A stretch of DNA of 64,000 bases from Peptostreptococcaceae bacterium (GTDB lineage: Bacteria > Bacillota > Clostridia > Peptostreptococcales > Peptostreptococcaceae): the NCBI GenBank assembly GCA_902363255.1, contig CABIZO010000001.1:558001-622000 (forward strand). The letters run 5' to 3'. The notes beneath the pieces were generated by a model that saw nothing but the letters and a program-made list of their open reading frames with translations, searched no databases and had not been told where the DNA came from. This document shows positions 1 through 9,049 of this stretch, piece by piece. Each line of letters starts with the position of its first letter. Position 1 is the first letter of the stretch. A program made the translations under genes and the position numbers.

Positions 1-2
1 AA

Positions 3-1127
3 AAGGAAATGATGCAGTTTTTTAAATGTAAAAGTGATGTAATCATCATGCTCATATTCCCAGTGATTCTTATTTTTGTAATGGGAAAATCACTTAATGG
101 GCTTATGAGTGTGGAGAAAAATATATTTAATAATAAAATTATATATTATAGGATAAATGCACCAATAAATGATGATGTTAACTTACAACGTTTCTATGAT
201 TTTATGATTCATTTTGAAAAAAGCACCAATGTAAAGTTTATAGAAAATAATGATTATAGGGAAGCTACTAATGATGTAAATAATAACAAGGCAATTTGTT
301 TTATGGATATTTATGATGACGATATTAATTATTTTAGAAATGAAAAGAAAGAAAATACAGAAAGTAAAGTATTTAGGAATTTGTACGAGCAATACATAAA
401 AAAGTATACTTTTCTACAATCAATCTATAAATCAAATCCTCAACAAATGAAAAATATTTTAGATTATGAAATTAAGATATTATTAAACAATGAAGGCATA
501 AAACAAGATGAGGTAAACTCATTTACATACTATACCTTTGCAATACTAAGCTTAATTATTTTATACATATCAACTATAACTTCCATATCTATGTATAGAG
601 AGAGGTTTCTGCATACAATGGCAAGGCTAAAAGTTTCCAATACAAATAAAACAAATATACTAATTTCTAAAGTAGCTTTAGGAATAATAGTAGGCTTACT
701 ACAAATAATTATAGTCTACATATATAGCACTAAGTTTTTAAACGTAGATTGGGGTGAAAATTCACTGCAAATATTTCTGGTACTAATTGCACTAGTAATT
801 TTTAGTTCTATACTTGGAATATTTATGTCTATGATTTTTTCAGATCAAAAAACTTGTTATACGGTAAATAATATATTGATTATAGCAATGGGGTTTCTAG
901 GAGGATCTTATGTACCTATGTGCCTAGTTAAATCATCTAGAGTTACAAGTTTTCTTTCTGAAATTATGCCAAGTTATTGGGTTAATATTTCCATACTTGC
1001 TTTAAATTATGAGGTTAAAACAAAATACTATATTATCGCCATATTTATTTTATTAAGTTTATCTATTGCAATGTTGATAATAGGCAATTTAATATCAAAA
1101 CTAAAGGTTGGTGGAAGTTTTGATTAA
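3..1127 (+). CDS. ABC-2 type transporter permease (5' end outside window)
   Basis: Membrane subunit of an ABC-2 exporter. The open frame runs to the window edge. The first in-window ATG (position 9) lies only a few residues before a hydrophobic segment ending near residue 25, so the true start is probably upstream. Layout is typical: one N-terminal membrane segment, an extracytoplasmic stretch of about 140 polar residues, then five or six hydrophobic segments from about residue 172 to 360, including a GGSYVPMCLV-type loop before the last pair. The next permease overlaps its stop, so they are translationally coupled. The ATPase is not in view and probably precedes it. Substrate unknown; drug or peptide export is possible. 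Confidence 0.85.
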   Translation, partial: KEMMQFFKCKSDVIIMLIFPVILIFVMGKSLNGLMSVEKNIFNNKIIYYRINAPINDDVNLQRFYDFMIHFEKSTNVKFIENNDYREATNDVNNNKAICFMDIYDDDINYFRNEKKENTESKVFRNLYEQYIKKYTFLQSIYKSNPQQMKNILDYEIKILLNNEGIKQDEVNSFTYYTFAILSLIILYISTITSISMYRERFLHTMARLKVSNTNKTNILISKVALGIIVGLLQIIIVYIYSTKFLNVDWGENSLQIFLVLIALVIFSSILGIFMSMIFSDQKTCYTVNNILIIAMGFLGGSYVPMCLVKSSRVTSFLSEIMPSYWVNISILALNYEVKTKYYIIAIFILLSLSIAMLIIGNLISKLKVGGSFD

Positions 1128-2229
1128 ATTAATAATAAATACCATGAAAATATTAATGAAAAAGAAAAGTTACATAATAATGGGGGTAATTGTTCCAGCC
1201 TTTATAATAGTGTTTTTTAGTTTTGAATTTGGAGGAGAATATAAATATAAAATAGGGGTAGTAGATAATGATAATTCTTATGCCTCTAGAGAAATAGTAA
1301 AAGTAATTGATAGTCTAGAAGATGTTCAAAGTGTGCAAATAAAAGACGAAGATTATGAAATTTTATTGATAACTCAACAAATACAAATGGCTATTATTAT
1401 AGATGATAATTTTCAAGAAAATTTACTAAATTCTAAAGATAATGAAATAAAAATAAAGTCTATTAATGAAAGTGATGTTAAAGCAGTTGTCCAGACAATG
1501 GTAGAGTTAAAATGTGAAGATTTATCTATGATTGCAAATATAAGTAATAAAAATATAAATAAATTTGAAGAAATAAGCCAAGATTATAATGATACAACTA
1601 CTATGCTTAGTTTAAATGATGTAAATGAGCAAAAACCAAAAATAGAAAACTCTTTGGGACTAATCATATTTCTTACATTTATTATAGCTGGAAATATTTC
1701 TAATTTTTTAATAGAAGATGAAGAAAATAAAACAAAAATAAGAATACTTAGCTCAGGAATCAGTAAGTGGAAATATTATGCTTCATTAATCTTAGTTTTT
1801 TATACAATGTGTTCTATGACAACTTTTATTTATTATATTTTTGCACAAATTCTTAGTATAGATTTTGGAATGGAAAATAGTATAAACTTTTTAGTTGTTA
1901 TGCTATTATTAAATCTTGTTGCACTTAGTTTTAATTTATGTATAGTTTGTTTTACTAGAAGCAGATATGCATCAGAAATAGTAAATGTACTAATAATGGT
2001 TCCATGTTGCATGCTAAGTGGGGTATTTTGGGATTTTGATATAATGCCTAAGAACTTACAAGGTATAGGAGAATTAATGCCAACTAGATGGATTTATATT
2101 TGTATTGAAAATTTACAAAAGACTAATAGTCTAAGTGGGTTAAATACATATTTATATGCGTTGATTACTTTGTCCATAATTTTATTTACTATAAGCTTTA
2201 TTAAATTAAAAATTAATAGAGAAGTTTAG
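1120..2229 (+). CDS. ABC-2 type transporter permease, second subunit
   Basis: Paralogue of the preceding permease with the same plan: membrane segment at about residues 16-32, a polar external domain to about 185, then a C-terminal six-helix block. I choose the TTG at 1120 because GGTGGA (1110-1115) sits at ribosome-binding distance; TTG 1108 and GTG 1111 are in frame but have no SD. It overlaps the upstream gene by 8 nt. The pair probably forms a heterodimeric exporter channel with an ATPase upstream of the window. The motif MPTRWIYI near residue 320 matches the MPSYWVNI segment of the partner. Substrate cannot be read from sequence. Confidence 0.82.
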   Translation: MIKLIINTMKILMKKKSYIIMGVIVPAFIIVFFSFEFGGEYKYKIGVVDNDNSYASREIVKVIDSLEDVQSVQIKDEDYEILLITQQIQMAIIIDDNFQENLLNSKDNEIKIKSINESDVKAVVQTMVELKCEDLSMIANISNKNINKFEEISQDYNDTTTMLSLNDVNEQKPKIENSLGLIIFLTFIIAGNISNFLIEDEENKTKIRILSSGISKWKYYASLILVFYTMCSMTTFIYYIFAQILSIDFGMENSINFLVVMLLLNLVALSFNLCIVCFTRSRYASEIVNVLIMVPCCMLSGVFWDFDIMPKNLQGIGELMPTRWIYICIENLQKTNSLSGLNTYLYALITLSIILFTISFIKLKINREV

Positions 2230-2244
2230 GCTTTAAATGAATAA

Positions 2245-2276
2245 AAGGTTGGACTAAATAGTAGTTCAACCTTGAA
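2245..2276. terminator. Bidirectional intrinsic terminator
   Basis: A 12-bp stem (AAGGTTGGACTA with TAGTTCAACCTT, one G-U pair) lies between the convergent permease operon and the minus-strand gene ending at 2282. Confidence 0.7.
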
Positions 2277-2281
2277 TTTTG

Positions 2282-2992
2282 TTAATCTTCTTTGTTATTA
2301 GAATTGAATGTAAAAAATAGACCTTTAGTAACCTCATTGAATTTATTACCTAAAAAATTACAACGTGTCTGAATTATACCTAAAGTATCCGCATTAACAA
2401 GTCCAACTATTCTTTGTTGTATAAGTAATTCATAGTAACTATTATCTACATCTTTTATTGGAAAAAGAGAATTTGGAGCATCAATATAAGTCTCAACTCC
2501 AGGAAGTAATTTTCCCTCTTCATCATATGCTAATTCTAAATATTCTTTTGGCCTGCTTGCAAGGTTAATAGAATATTTTTTGCCTCCGCAGTTTACATGA
2601 ACCTTATAATTATCCATAAATTTTGCAGTGCATGAATTATTTTTAGAAATATAATCTTGATTAAAAATCTCTTTTATTTCATTATTTTCAAATTTATATA
2701 TTATGCCAATTTCAAATCCGCCAGAACCGCCAAAGCTACCCCTTACCATAATTTCATCTCTACCATCATTTGTAAAATCTCCGCAAAATAGCTGCATATC
2801 ATAACCAGAATAAGGAAGCTCTATTTTTACTGGATACCCAACCTCAGGATTTACAACTAATTCTAGGTTTTGGCTATAAGAGCTATTTTCATAAGGAAAA
2901 ACTCCTACTAAAATTGCCTTATCTTGTGAATTTTTATCAATTATATTTGCAGACAAACTGTCTACAATAACTTTATTACCATCATCAGACAT
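2282..2992 (-). CDS. Unknown protein with an FG-GAP/VCBS-like repeat
   Basis: About 236 residues, no signal peptide and no membrane segment. Residues around 80-105 hold an acidic Asp-rich loop (GDFTNDGRDEIMVRG) followed by a glycine-rich turn, which resembles the calcium-binding DxNxDGxxD repeat of FG-GAP/VCBS beta-propellers. Only one clear repeat is seen. Start is set at the ATG at 2992, preceded by GGGAGG at good spacing; the in-frame ATG five codons earlier (3007) overlaps that SD and is unlikely. Monocistronic. Function not recognised; proteins of this look are often spore- or surface-associated in clostridia, but nothing here proves that. Confidence 0.7.
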   Translation of the reverse strand: MSDDGNKVIVDSLSANIIDKNSQDKAILVGVFPYENSSYSQNLELVVNPEVGYPVKIELPYSGYDMQLFCGDFTNDGRDEIMVRGSFGGSGGFEIGIIYKFENNEIKEIFNQDYISKNNSCTAKFMDNYKVHVNCGGKKYSINLASRPKEYLELAYDEEGKLLPGVETYIDAPNSLFPIKDVDNSYYELLIQQRIVGLVNADTLGIIQTRCNFLGNKFNEVTKGLFFTFNSNNKED

Positions 2993-3095
2993 AATAACCT
3001 CCCGCATTTAAATTAAATTTATTTCTTCTTTTAACTTATGAAGTAAAATTGTGTTATGTTAATATTATTAATGATAAATTAAAGGGGTATAAAAT

Positions 3096-3143
3096 ATGAA
3101 GATAGTTGAGATATTAAAAAAAGAAAATTATAATATTATTTAG
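3096..3143 (+). CDS. Possible 15-codon ORF upstream of a small gene
   Basis: ATG at 3096 is preceded by AAAGGGG at good distance and reads 15 codons (MKIVEILKKENYNII) to a TAG, 25 nt before the next gene. It could be a leader peptide or chance. No attenuator hairpin follows it. Confidence 0.25.
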   Translation: MKIVEILKKENYNII

Positions 3144-3168
3144 TTAAGCTAGCTAGGAGATGAGATAA

Positions 3169-3381
3169 TTGAAAAAAGATAGAGTAAGAATATTATATAA
3201 AAATAATTTTGAGAGAATAGTAGAAGAAAGTAACGTTAGAAATTTTAGAGCCTTAATAGATTGGATGGAAGATTTTAATGAAGGAAATCCAGTACCATCT
3301 TTAGTTTTATTTGGTAGGGACTTAGGAAGCAACTTTTCTATAAATAGAAGTAATGTAAAAATAATTGAATTTATCGACTAA
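3169..3381 (+). CDS. Small unknown protein (70 aa)
   Basis: TTG start with a strong SD (AGGAGATGAG) about 6 nt upstream, and an intrinsic terminator directly after the stop, so this is a real expressed gene. The product is soluble and mixed in charge, with no Cys and no membrane segment. It has a central acidic/aromatic stretch (IDWMEDFNEGNPVP) that looks like a short helix-turn. Family not recognised. An alternative ATG start is absent. The 15-codon ORF just upstream may be co-transcribed. Confidence 0.6.
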   Translation: MKKDRVRILYKNNFERIVEESNVRNFRALIDWMEDFNEGNPVPSLVLFGRDLGSNFSINRSNVKIIEFID

Positions 3382-3382
3382 G

Positions 3383-3418
3383 AAAAAAGAATTGTAAATG
3401 ATTTTACAATTCTTTTTT
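3383..3418 (+). terminator. Intrinsic terminator
   Basis: AAAAAAGAATTGTAAA pairs with TTTTACAATTCTTTTTT around a TGA loop, directly after the 70-aa gene. Confidence 0.8.
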
Positions 3419-3460
3419 ATATCTATATACTAAATCTAAAATTGGATAAAAATGAAATGG

Positions 3461-3516
3461 AAATTTAAGGATTATAATAAGAAGAGCAATTGTTATAACC
3501 CTTAAATTTTTATTAT
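3461..3516 (+). promoter_or_regulatory. 17-bp inverted repeat upstream of GH3 gene
   Basis: AAATTTAAGGATTATAA at 3461-3477 is matched by its near-perfect complement at 3493-3509 (one mismatch, 15-nt loop), followed by a short T-rich tract. It could be an operator, or a leader hairpin or attenuator of the glycosidase gene starting at 3599. Confidence 0.4.
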
Positions 3517-3598
3517 AGAAATAAATTTAACAACCTATTAAACTCAGGAACATAAAATATAACATAAGACAAAATTAGTTATACTGGGAGGTGAATAT

Positions 3599-6013
3599 AT
3601 GAACTTATATGAAGAGGCTTCTTCCATAGTTGAAAAACTCTCATTAGAAGAAAAGTGTAAATTTTGTTGTGGAATAGATTTTTGGAAATCTTTTGGAATA
3701 GATAAATTAAATATATCATCAATAATGTTATGTGATGGTCCTCATGGACTTAGAAAGGAAGGTAATGAAAGCCTCCAACTTATTAATAGCGATACTATTA
3801 AATCTACTTGTTTTCCAACATCAACATCCTTAGCTTGTACTTTTGATGAAGAATTGATAAATAAAATGGGAAAGGCATTGGGAGAAGAATGTAGAAAAGA
3901 AAATGTTGCCGTTCTTTTAAGTCCAGGGATTAACATAAAAAGATTACCTATATGTGGACGAAACTTTGAATATTTTAGTGAAGATCCATATTTAAGTGGG
4001 AAAATGGGGGCAGCCTTAATTAAAGGAATACAAAGTAGAGGTGTAGCTGCTTGTTTAAAACATTTTGCTGCAAATAATCAAGAAAAAAATCGTATGACTG
4101 CTAATTCAATTATTGATGAGAGAGCGCTTAGAGAAATATATTTAAAAGGTTTTGAAATGGCCATAAAAGAATCTCAGCCTTGGTCAGTAATGATGGCATA
4201 CAATAGATTAAACGGTCAGTATTGTTGTGAAAATAAATATTTAATTGAAAATATACTTAGAGATGAATGGAGTTATAAAGGATGCATTGTTAGTGATTGG
4301 GGAGGGGTCAATGATATCATTTCAAGTATAAATAATGGATTAAATTTAGAGATGCCTGGATATAAAGATGATTACTATAAAGTTTTAGTAGAGGCTGTAA
4401 AAAATAATAAATTAGATGAAGAAGTATTAAATGAGTCTGTTACAAAGGTTATTGAACTAATTTTAAAATATAAAGAAGGTAAAAAAATACCATATAAATG
4501 TAATTTTAAAGAACATATTGATTTAGCAGAAGAAATAGCTGAAAGTAGTGCAGTATTATTGAAAAATAATGATAATATTCTCCCAGGAAATAACTTACAG
4601 AATATTGGTGTAATAGGCAAACTTGCAAAAAAACCTTCATATCAAGGATTGGGAAGTTCTCAAGTAAATCCTAACACTTTAGATAATGCATATGATGCAT
4701 TTATAAATAATCATTGCAAGATAGATTATGCAGATGGATATTCATTAGAAGATGATGAAATTGATGACGTTTTGTTAAAAGAAGCTATAAAAGTGGCAAA
4801 AAATAAAGATATAGTATATCTATTTATAGGATTGCCAAAATACTATGAAGCAGAAGGTTATGATCGTAAAGATATAAAACTTCCTAAATCCCATGATAAT
4901 TTAGTTTATGAAATCAGTAAAATTAATAAAAATTTAGTAGTAATATTGCAGGGAGGATCTGCAATGGAAATGCCGTGGAGTAATATACCAAAGGCAATAT
5001 TATTGATGCATTTAAGTGGGTGTAGAGGAGGAAATGCCACAGTAAATTTACTATTGGGAAAGAAAAATCCATCAGGAAAGTTAAGTGAAACATATGCAAA
5101 TAATATAGAAGATTATCCTGCGATGAAGTTTTATCCAGGAGATAAGAATCATTTAGAATATAGAGAAAGTATATTTGTTGGGTATAGATATTTTGATAGT
5201 GCAGATATTAAAGTGAAATATCCTTTTGGATTTGGACTTTCATACACAACTTTTCAATATAGCAATATGAAATTAAAATATAATAATGAAAATAATATAG
5301 AAGTATCTATTACTGTTACCAATATTGGAGATAAATCAGGTAAGGAAGTAGTACAGCTTTATGTTTCTTGTTTAAATTCAAAGTTATTTAGAGCAAAGCA
5401 AGAGTTAAAGGGATTTAAAAAGATAAATTTAACTCCTAAGGAAAGCAAAGAAGTAACTTTTATTCTAGATGAAGATTGTTTCACTTATTATAATATTCAA
5501 ACTAATAAATTTGAGATTGAAGAAGGAGAATATAGTATAAATATTGGTTCATCAAGTAGAGATATTAAATTTTCCACAGTAATAAATAAAAAGGTAAGTA
5601 ATGTAAATACTCCAAGCTATCTAGAAAAATCACCATCATATTATCAATTGTACAAAAAGGAACTTAATCCAAGTGATGAAGAATTTCAAACTATATATGG
5701 AAATGAGTTACCAATAATCACAAATCAAGTTTATCCATTTACTATTAATTCCACCATAAATGATATTAAAAATGTATATGGTGGTGACTTAATAATATCA
5801 GTTATTACTAAAAAAGCACAAAAAATTGTAAGTGGAGATAAATTAATGGAAATAACACTACAAGAATCATTTAAGGATCAACCTTTGAGATTAATGGTTA
5901 TGGCAAGTAGAGGAGTAATAAGTCGTAAAATAGTTCAAGGACTTGTAGATTTATTGAATAAGCATTATATTAAAGGACTTTTAAAAATTATAAGAAATAC
6001 TAAATTATTTTAA
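3599..6013 (+). CDS. Glycoside hydrolase family 3 (beta-glucosidase type)
   Basis: An 804-residue family 3 glycosidase, predicted to cleave non-reducing-end beta-glucosyl residues by a retaining mechanism. Domain order: (beta/alpha)8 domain about 1-290, with the NRNFEYFSEDP substrate loop near 120, KHF near 157 and nucleophile Asp233 in SDWGG; alpha/beta sandwich about 310-500 with GGSAMEMPW; fibronectin III-like domain about 540-640 (PFGFGLSYTTF, then GKEVVQLYVS). A further 150 residues follow, longer than minimal GH3 enzymes and of unknown role. No signal peptide, so cytoplasmic. ATG preceded by GGGAGG. It stands alone, with no sugar transporter beside it; substrates may arrive through other systems. 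Confidence 0.9.
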   Translation: MNLYEEASSIVEKLSLEEKCKFCCGIDFWKSFGIDKLNISSIMLCDGPHGLRKEGNESLQLINSDTIKSTCFPTSTSLACTFDEELINKMGKALGEECRKENVAVLLSPGINIKRLPICGRNFEYFSEDPYLSGKMGAALIKGIQSRGVAACLKHFAANNQEKNRMTANSIIDERALREIYLKGFEMAIKESQPWSVMMAYNRLNGQYCCENKYLIENILRDEWSYKGCIVSDWGGVNDIISSINNGLNLEMPGYKDDYYKVLVEAVKNNKLDEEVLNESVTKVIELILKYKEGKKIPYKCNFKEHIDLAEEIAESSAVLLKNNDNILPGNNLQNIGVIGKLAKKPSYQGLGSSQVNPNTLDNAYDAFINNHCKIDYADGYSLEDDEIDDVLLKEAIKVAKNKDIVYLFIGLPKYYEAEGYDRKDIKLPKSHDNLVYEISKINKNLVVILQGGSAMEMPWSNIPKAILLMHLSGCRGGNATVNLLLGKKNPSGKLSETYANNIEDYPAMKFYPGDKNHLEYRESIFVGYRYFDSADIKVKYPFGFGLSYTTFQYSNMKLKYNNENNIEVSITVTNIGDKSGKEVVQLYVSCLNSKLFRAKQELKGFKKINLTPKESKEVTFILDEDCFTYYNIQTNKFEIEEGEYSINIGSSSRDIKFSTVINKKVSNVNTPSYLEKSPSYYQLYKKELNPSDEEFQTIYGNELPIITNQVYPFTINSTINDIKNVYGGDLIISVITKKAQKIVSGDKLMEITLQESFKDQPLRLMVMASRGVISRKIVQGLVDLLNKHYIKGLLKIIRNTKLF

Positions 6014-6077
6014 AAGAATAGAAGATATTTTTATTGGATAAATTATAACTAAAATATCATCAAGGAGAATCATATTT

Positions 6078-6260
6078 ATGGATAACAATAAAAATAGAAT
6101 GAAAGACAGACCAAAATCAAATCCGGAACTACGAAAAATGTATTCTGAGCATGGAGCAGATATAGGAATTGAAAATGGACAAAAAATAGGTGCCCGAGAT
6201 TGTGGAACAAACAGAACTAAAACTGAAAAACTTTATCATAAAGCTAAGAAAAAAGATTAG
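6078..6260 (+). CDS. Small basic protein of unknown function (60 aa)
   Basis: ATG with AAGGAG about 12 nt upstream and a strong terminator immediately after the stop. The product is short, highly charged and Lys/Asn/Arg-rich with no hydrophobic core, so it is probably disordered or nucleic-acid associated. The middle (HGADIGIENGQKIGARDCGT) has one Cys. I do not recognise the family. It follows the GH3 gene by 64 nt and may share its transcript, or it may have its own promoter. Confidence 0.55.
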   Translation: MDNNKNRMKDRPKSNPELRKMYSEHGADIGIENGQKIGARDCGTNRTKTEKLYHKAKKKD

Positions 6261-6265
6261 CACAA

Positions 6266-6303
6266 CAAAATCGTATCAATTTAATCTTGATACGATTTTT
6301 AAT
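6266..6303 (+). terminator. Intrinsic terminator
   Basis: AAAATCGTATCAA pairs with TTGATACGATTTT, followed by a T run, right after the 60-aa gene. Confidence 0.85.
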
Positions 6304-6452
6304 TATAAAACAGATTTAAAAGAAAGTATTATTATGGTGAATAAAGATGTAGAAATTTTAAAGAAATAGATTTAATTTTAAAATTTGACATCGATTTCCA
6401 AAGTATATTGTAAAAAAAATATGTAAAAATCTAACTTTATAGTTGAAAAGGA

Positions 6453-6481
6453 TTGACTATACCATACTAAAGGACTACTCT
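6453..6481 (+). promoter_or_regulatory. Candidate sigma-A promoter of nhaA
   Basis: TTGACT (6453-6458) and TACTCT (6476-6481) are 17 bp apart, about 45 nt upstream of the nhaA start. The rest of the 6304-6524 spacer is AT-rich with nothing else recognised. Confidence 0.4.
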
Positions 6482-6524
6482 TTAAAAGTATTTGTAAACA
6501 AAACTTATATGGGAGGTCATTATA

Positions 6525-7716
6525 ATGATGGACAAAATGAAAAAAGTATCAGAATCAGAGGTGTTTACCAGGCATACTACTTATAATGGTAACTGCAATT
6601 TCTGTACTAATTGCAAATAGTAATTTAAAAGGATTTTATGATGAAATTTTTCATCACATTAACTTAGTTGGAAATTTTAATTTACATGCGATAGTGAATG
6701 ATTTTTTTATGGCAATTTTCTTTTTATATGTTGGATTGGAAATAAAAAAAGAAATGCTGGAGGGATCTTTATCTAGTTTTAAAAAAGCATCTTTCCCAGT
6801 TATAGCATCGCTTGGAGGAGTAATTGTTCCAGCGATTATTTTTATGATAATAAATAGAAATACTAGATACTTACCAGGTGTAGGTGTTGCAATATCAACA
6901 GATATAGCATTTGCTATTGGAATTTTTATGATTTTTAAATCTAGACTTAACTCAAATTTAAAAATATTTTTATTATCTTTAGCAGTTGTAGATGACTTAA
7001 TTTCTATTTTAGCAATAGTATTTTTATATTCTGCCAAAATCAATATACAAGCTTTATTAATTTCACTTGGAATATTGTTAATACTAGTATTTATAAATAA
7101 AATCCTTAAAGTAGATAATGTATACGTATATTTATTTGTAGGCTTATTCTTATGGTATTTTGTATACAGTAGTGGTATACATGCCACAATAAGTGGTGTA
7201 TTGCTTGCAGCGACAATACCATCTAGAAAAACGAACGGAGAAGAATCTACTGCAGATAAGTTAGAACATAGATTGAGTAAACTAAGTAATTTAGTTATAT
7301 TACCTTTATTTGCTTTTGCAAATACATCAATAGCACTTAACTTAAATATTAACGTGGCAGATGCTTCAAACTTGGTAATGGGGATAATATGTGGTTTAGT
7401 TATTGGAAAACCACTTGGTGTTGTATTATTTAGTTTTATAGCAACTAAGCTACATATTGCAGAAAAACCAGAAAAGGCTTCATGGATATCAATAATAGAG
7501 GTCGCATTACTTACAGGAATAGGATTTACTATGTCAATATTTGTTTCAGAATTAGCATTTTCTTATGATGAAAATGTGATTAATCTAGCTAAGATATCAA
7601 TATTAACAGCTTCTATGACATCTGTAATATTTACACAAATGGTCTTATATTTAAAACATAGTTTTGTAGGAGTAAAAATTAAATCTTTAATAAGATTAGT
7701 GCACGTAAAATATTAA
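6525..7716 (+). pseudogene. nhaA: NhaA Na+/H+ antiporter, frameshifted near the 5' end
   Basis: Electrogenic Na+/H+ antiporter of the cytoplasmic membrane. The expected N-terminus starts at ATG 6525 or 6528 behind GGGAGG and reads to EVFT. The rest (GILLIMVTA onward) is in a different frame, with one extra base around 6567-6570 (ACCAGGC where ACAGGC would keep frame). The body from 6571 is intact, with about eleven membrane segments and the NhaA signatures VDDL (two Asp of the ion site) and GIGFTMSIFV near the end. Translation from 6525 stops after 31 codons. An internal ATG at 6586 exists but has no SD and would lose the first helix start. So this is either a broken gene, a sequencing error, or, less likely, recoding. 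Confidence 0.75.
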
Positions 7717-7771
7717 TTTAAAATATATATTTAATAAAAGAACTACTCTAAAATGAAGGAATTAAGATAAT

Positions 7772-7808
7772 AATAAAGGTTGAGTTTAATTAAAACTCAA
7801 CCTTTATT
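7772..7808. terminator. Bidirectional intrinsic terminator
   Basis: A 16-bp perfect stem (starting AATAAAGGTTGAGTTT) between nhaA and the convergent regulator gene. Confidence 0.88.
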
Positions 7809-7814
7809 AAATTT

Positions 7815-8462
7815 CTATAAGTTTATTATTTCAATTTTTCCCCTAGAAACATCAATCTTTCCATCTTTTTCAAACCTTTTTAAAATACGACTAATTACTT
7901 CTCTAGATGAACCTAGTTCGTTAGCTATACTTTCGTGGGTTATATAAAGAACTTTTGAATCTAGGAATCGACTTTGTTCTAATAAGTAATCAGTGATTCT
8001 TTCATCTAAACTAAAGAATGTTGCTTGTTCAAGAACATACATTACGTCTGATAATTTATCCTGAGTTAGATTTAAAAGGTAATTCATAACTTGAAAATTT
8101 GATGAAGCTAATTTTTTTAATAAAGAACTATCAATTATTATGGCTTCAGCTTTAGTTTGAGCTTCCAAATTTACATCGTAAGTTAAATTTGCAAAAGCAC
8201 AAGATGCTGATAACATACAGACATCTCTATCATATAATTTAAATAATGTAATTTGTCTTCCGCTAGGTGCAGAAATAAATACTCTAAAATTACCTGAAAG
8301 AGTGAGTAAAAGACCTGTACAAGTTGAATTCTTAGAGTGAACAATCTCGCCTTTTTCATATTTTGTAACAGAGCTTTTTGAGATTAATTCATTTTTTTCT
8401 TCTTCGCTTAAATTTTTAAAAAAAGGAAGAGTTTCTTCAAAAATATATTCCTTATTAAACAT
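7815..8462 (-). CDS. Crp/Fnr family transcriptional regulator
   Basis: A 215-residue regulator. The N-terminal cyclic-nucleotide-binding-like beta-barrel (about 10-130) contains GRQITLF. A C-terminal winged helix-turn-helix follows (about 150-215), with recognition helix SSREVISRILKRFEKDG. The Cys residues are not spaced like the Fnr [4Fe-4S] ligands, so oxygen sensing by a cluster is not indicated. It is the last gene of a three-gene minus-strand operon behind two YeeE/YedE permease genes (14-nt gap, SD GGAGG). Its likely job is to control sulfur import; a dyad upstream of the operon (9651-9674) is a candidate site. Effector unknown. Confidence 0.88.
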   Translation of the reverse strand: MFNKEYIFEETLPFFKNLSEEEKNELISKSSVTKYEKGEIVHSKNSTCTGLLLTLSGNFRVFISAPSGRQITLFKLYDRDVCMLSASCAFANLTYDVNLEAQTKAEAIIIDSSLLKKLASSNFQVMNYLLNLTQDKLSDVMYVLEQATFFSLDERITDYLLEQSRFLDSKVLYITHESIANELGSSREVISRILKRFEKDGKIDVSRGKIEIINL

Positions 8463-8477
8463 TTTTCCTCCAATAAA

Positions 8478-9038
8478 TTATTTCTTAAGAATTGATTTAG
8501 GCATAAAATAACCTACTAACATAAATAATATACCTGTTAGAAATAATCCTATATATCCAACATTAAAAAGTGAAGGATAATTAGGAGATATGTTGAATAA
8601 AGTTAACTTACCCAAATCAAATCCTGAAATTAGACCTAGATTATTTAAATACCCATAAGATAGTGTAAATGTAAGGGCACCCATAAGTCCACCTATAATA
8701 GTACTTAAGCCTTTTTTGAAATTATTTGTACCTGAAGCACCCACACAAGTTCCTGGACAAGTTCCGGCATATCCAAAGCCAAGGCCAAATATAATTCCAC
8801 CAATAATTACACCTAAATTTAATGTTTTTACACTTAAATGACTAATATTGAAGATTCCAACAGCATGAGCTATGGATAATAAAACACTGGCAAATCCTAT
8901 GGCAAATAATATTACTTTAGCTAAGTGTAAATCTTCTAATCTAAGCATGGCAAGTAATTTTTTTGGATTTGTAGCTTGGACTTTATATAAAGCGTATCCG
9001 AAAAATCCACCTAGTAATATGGCTAATAGTATTTTCAT
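8478..9038 (-). CDS. YeeE/YedE-family sulfur transport half-permease (second gene)
   Basis: Integral membrane protein of 186 residues with five or six hydrophobic segments and the family Cys signature GYAGTCPGTCVGASG near residue 90. Members of this family (TsuA-type) move thiosulfate or related sulfur species through conserved Cys residues. This half-size form pairs with the protein encoded just upstream (11-nt gap), like two-gene versions of the family. SD AGGAGG precedes the ATG. Thiosulfate as cargo is inferred from the family. A rhodanese gene lies 4 kb away but is not linked. Confidence 0.85.
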   Translation of the reverse strand: MKILLAILLGGFFGYALYKVQATNPKKLLAMLRLEDLHLAKVILFAIGFASVLLSIAHAVGIFNISHLSVKTLNLGVIIGGIIFGLGFGYAGTCPGTCVGASGTNNFKKGLSTIIGGLMGALTFTLSYGYLNNLGLISGFDLGKLTLFNISPNYPSLFNVGYIGLFLTGILFMLVGYFMPKSILKK

Positions 9039-9049
9039 AATAATTCCTC

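Noticed and set aside
6567..6573. Programmed frameshift in nhaA
   Set aside because: No slippery heptamer, stimulatory pseudoknot or SD-like element fits; a simple one-base insertion is the simpler explanation, so recoding is kept only as a remote option.
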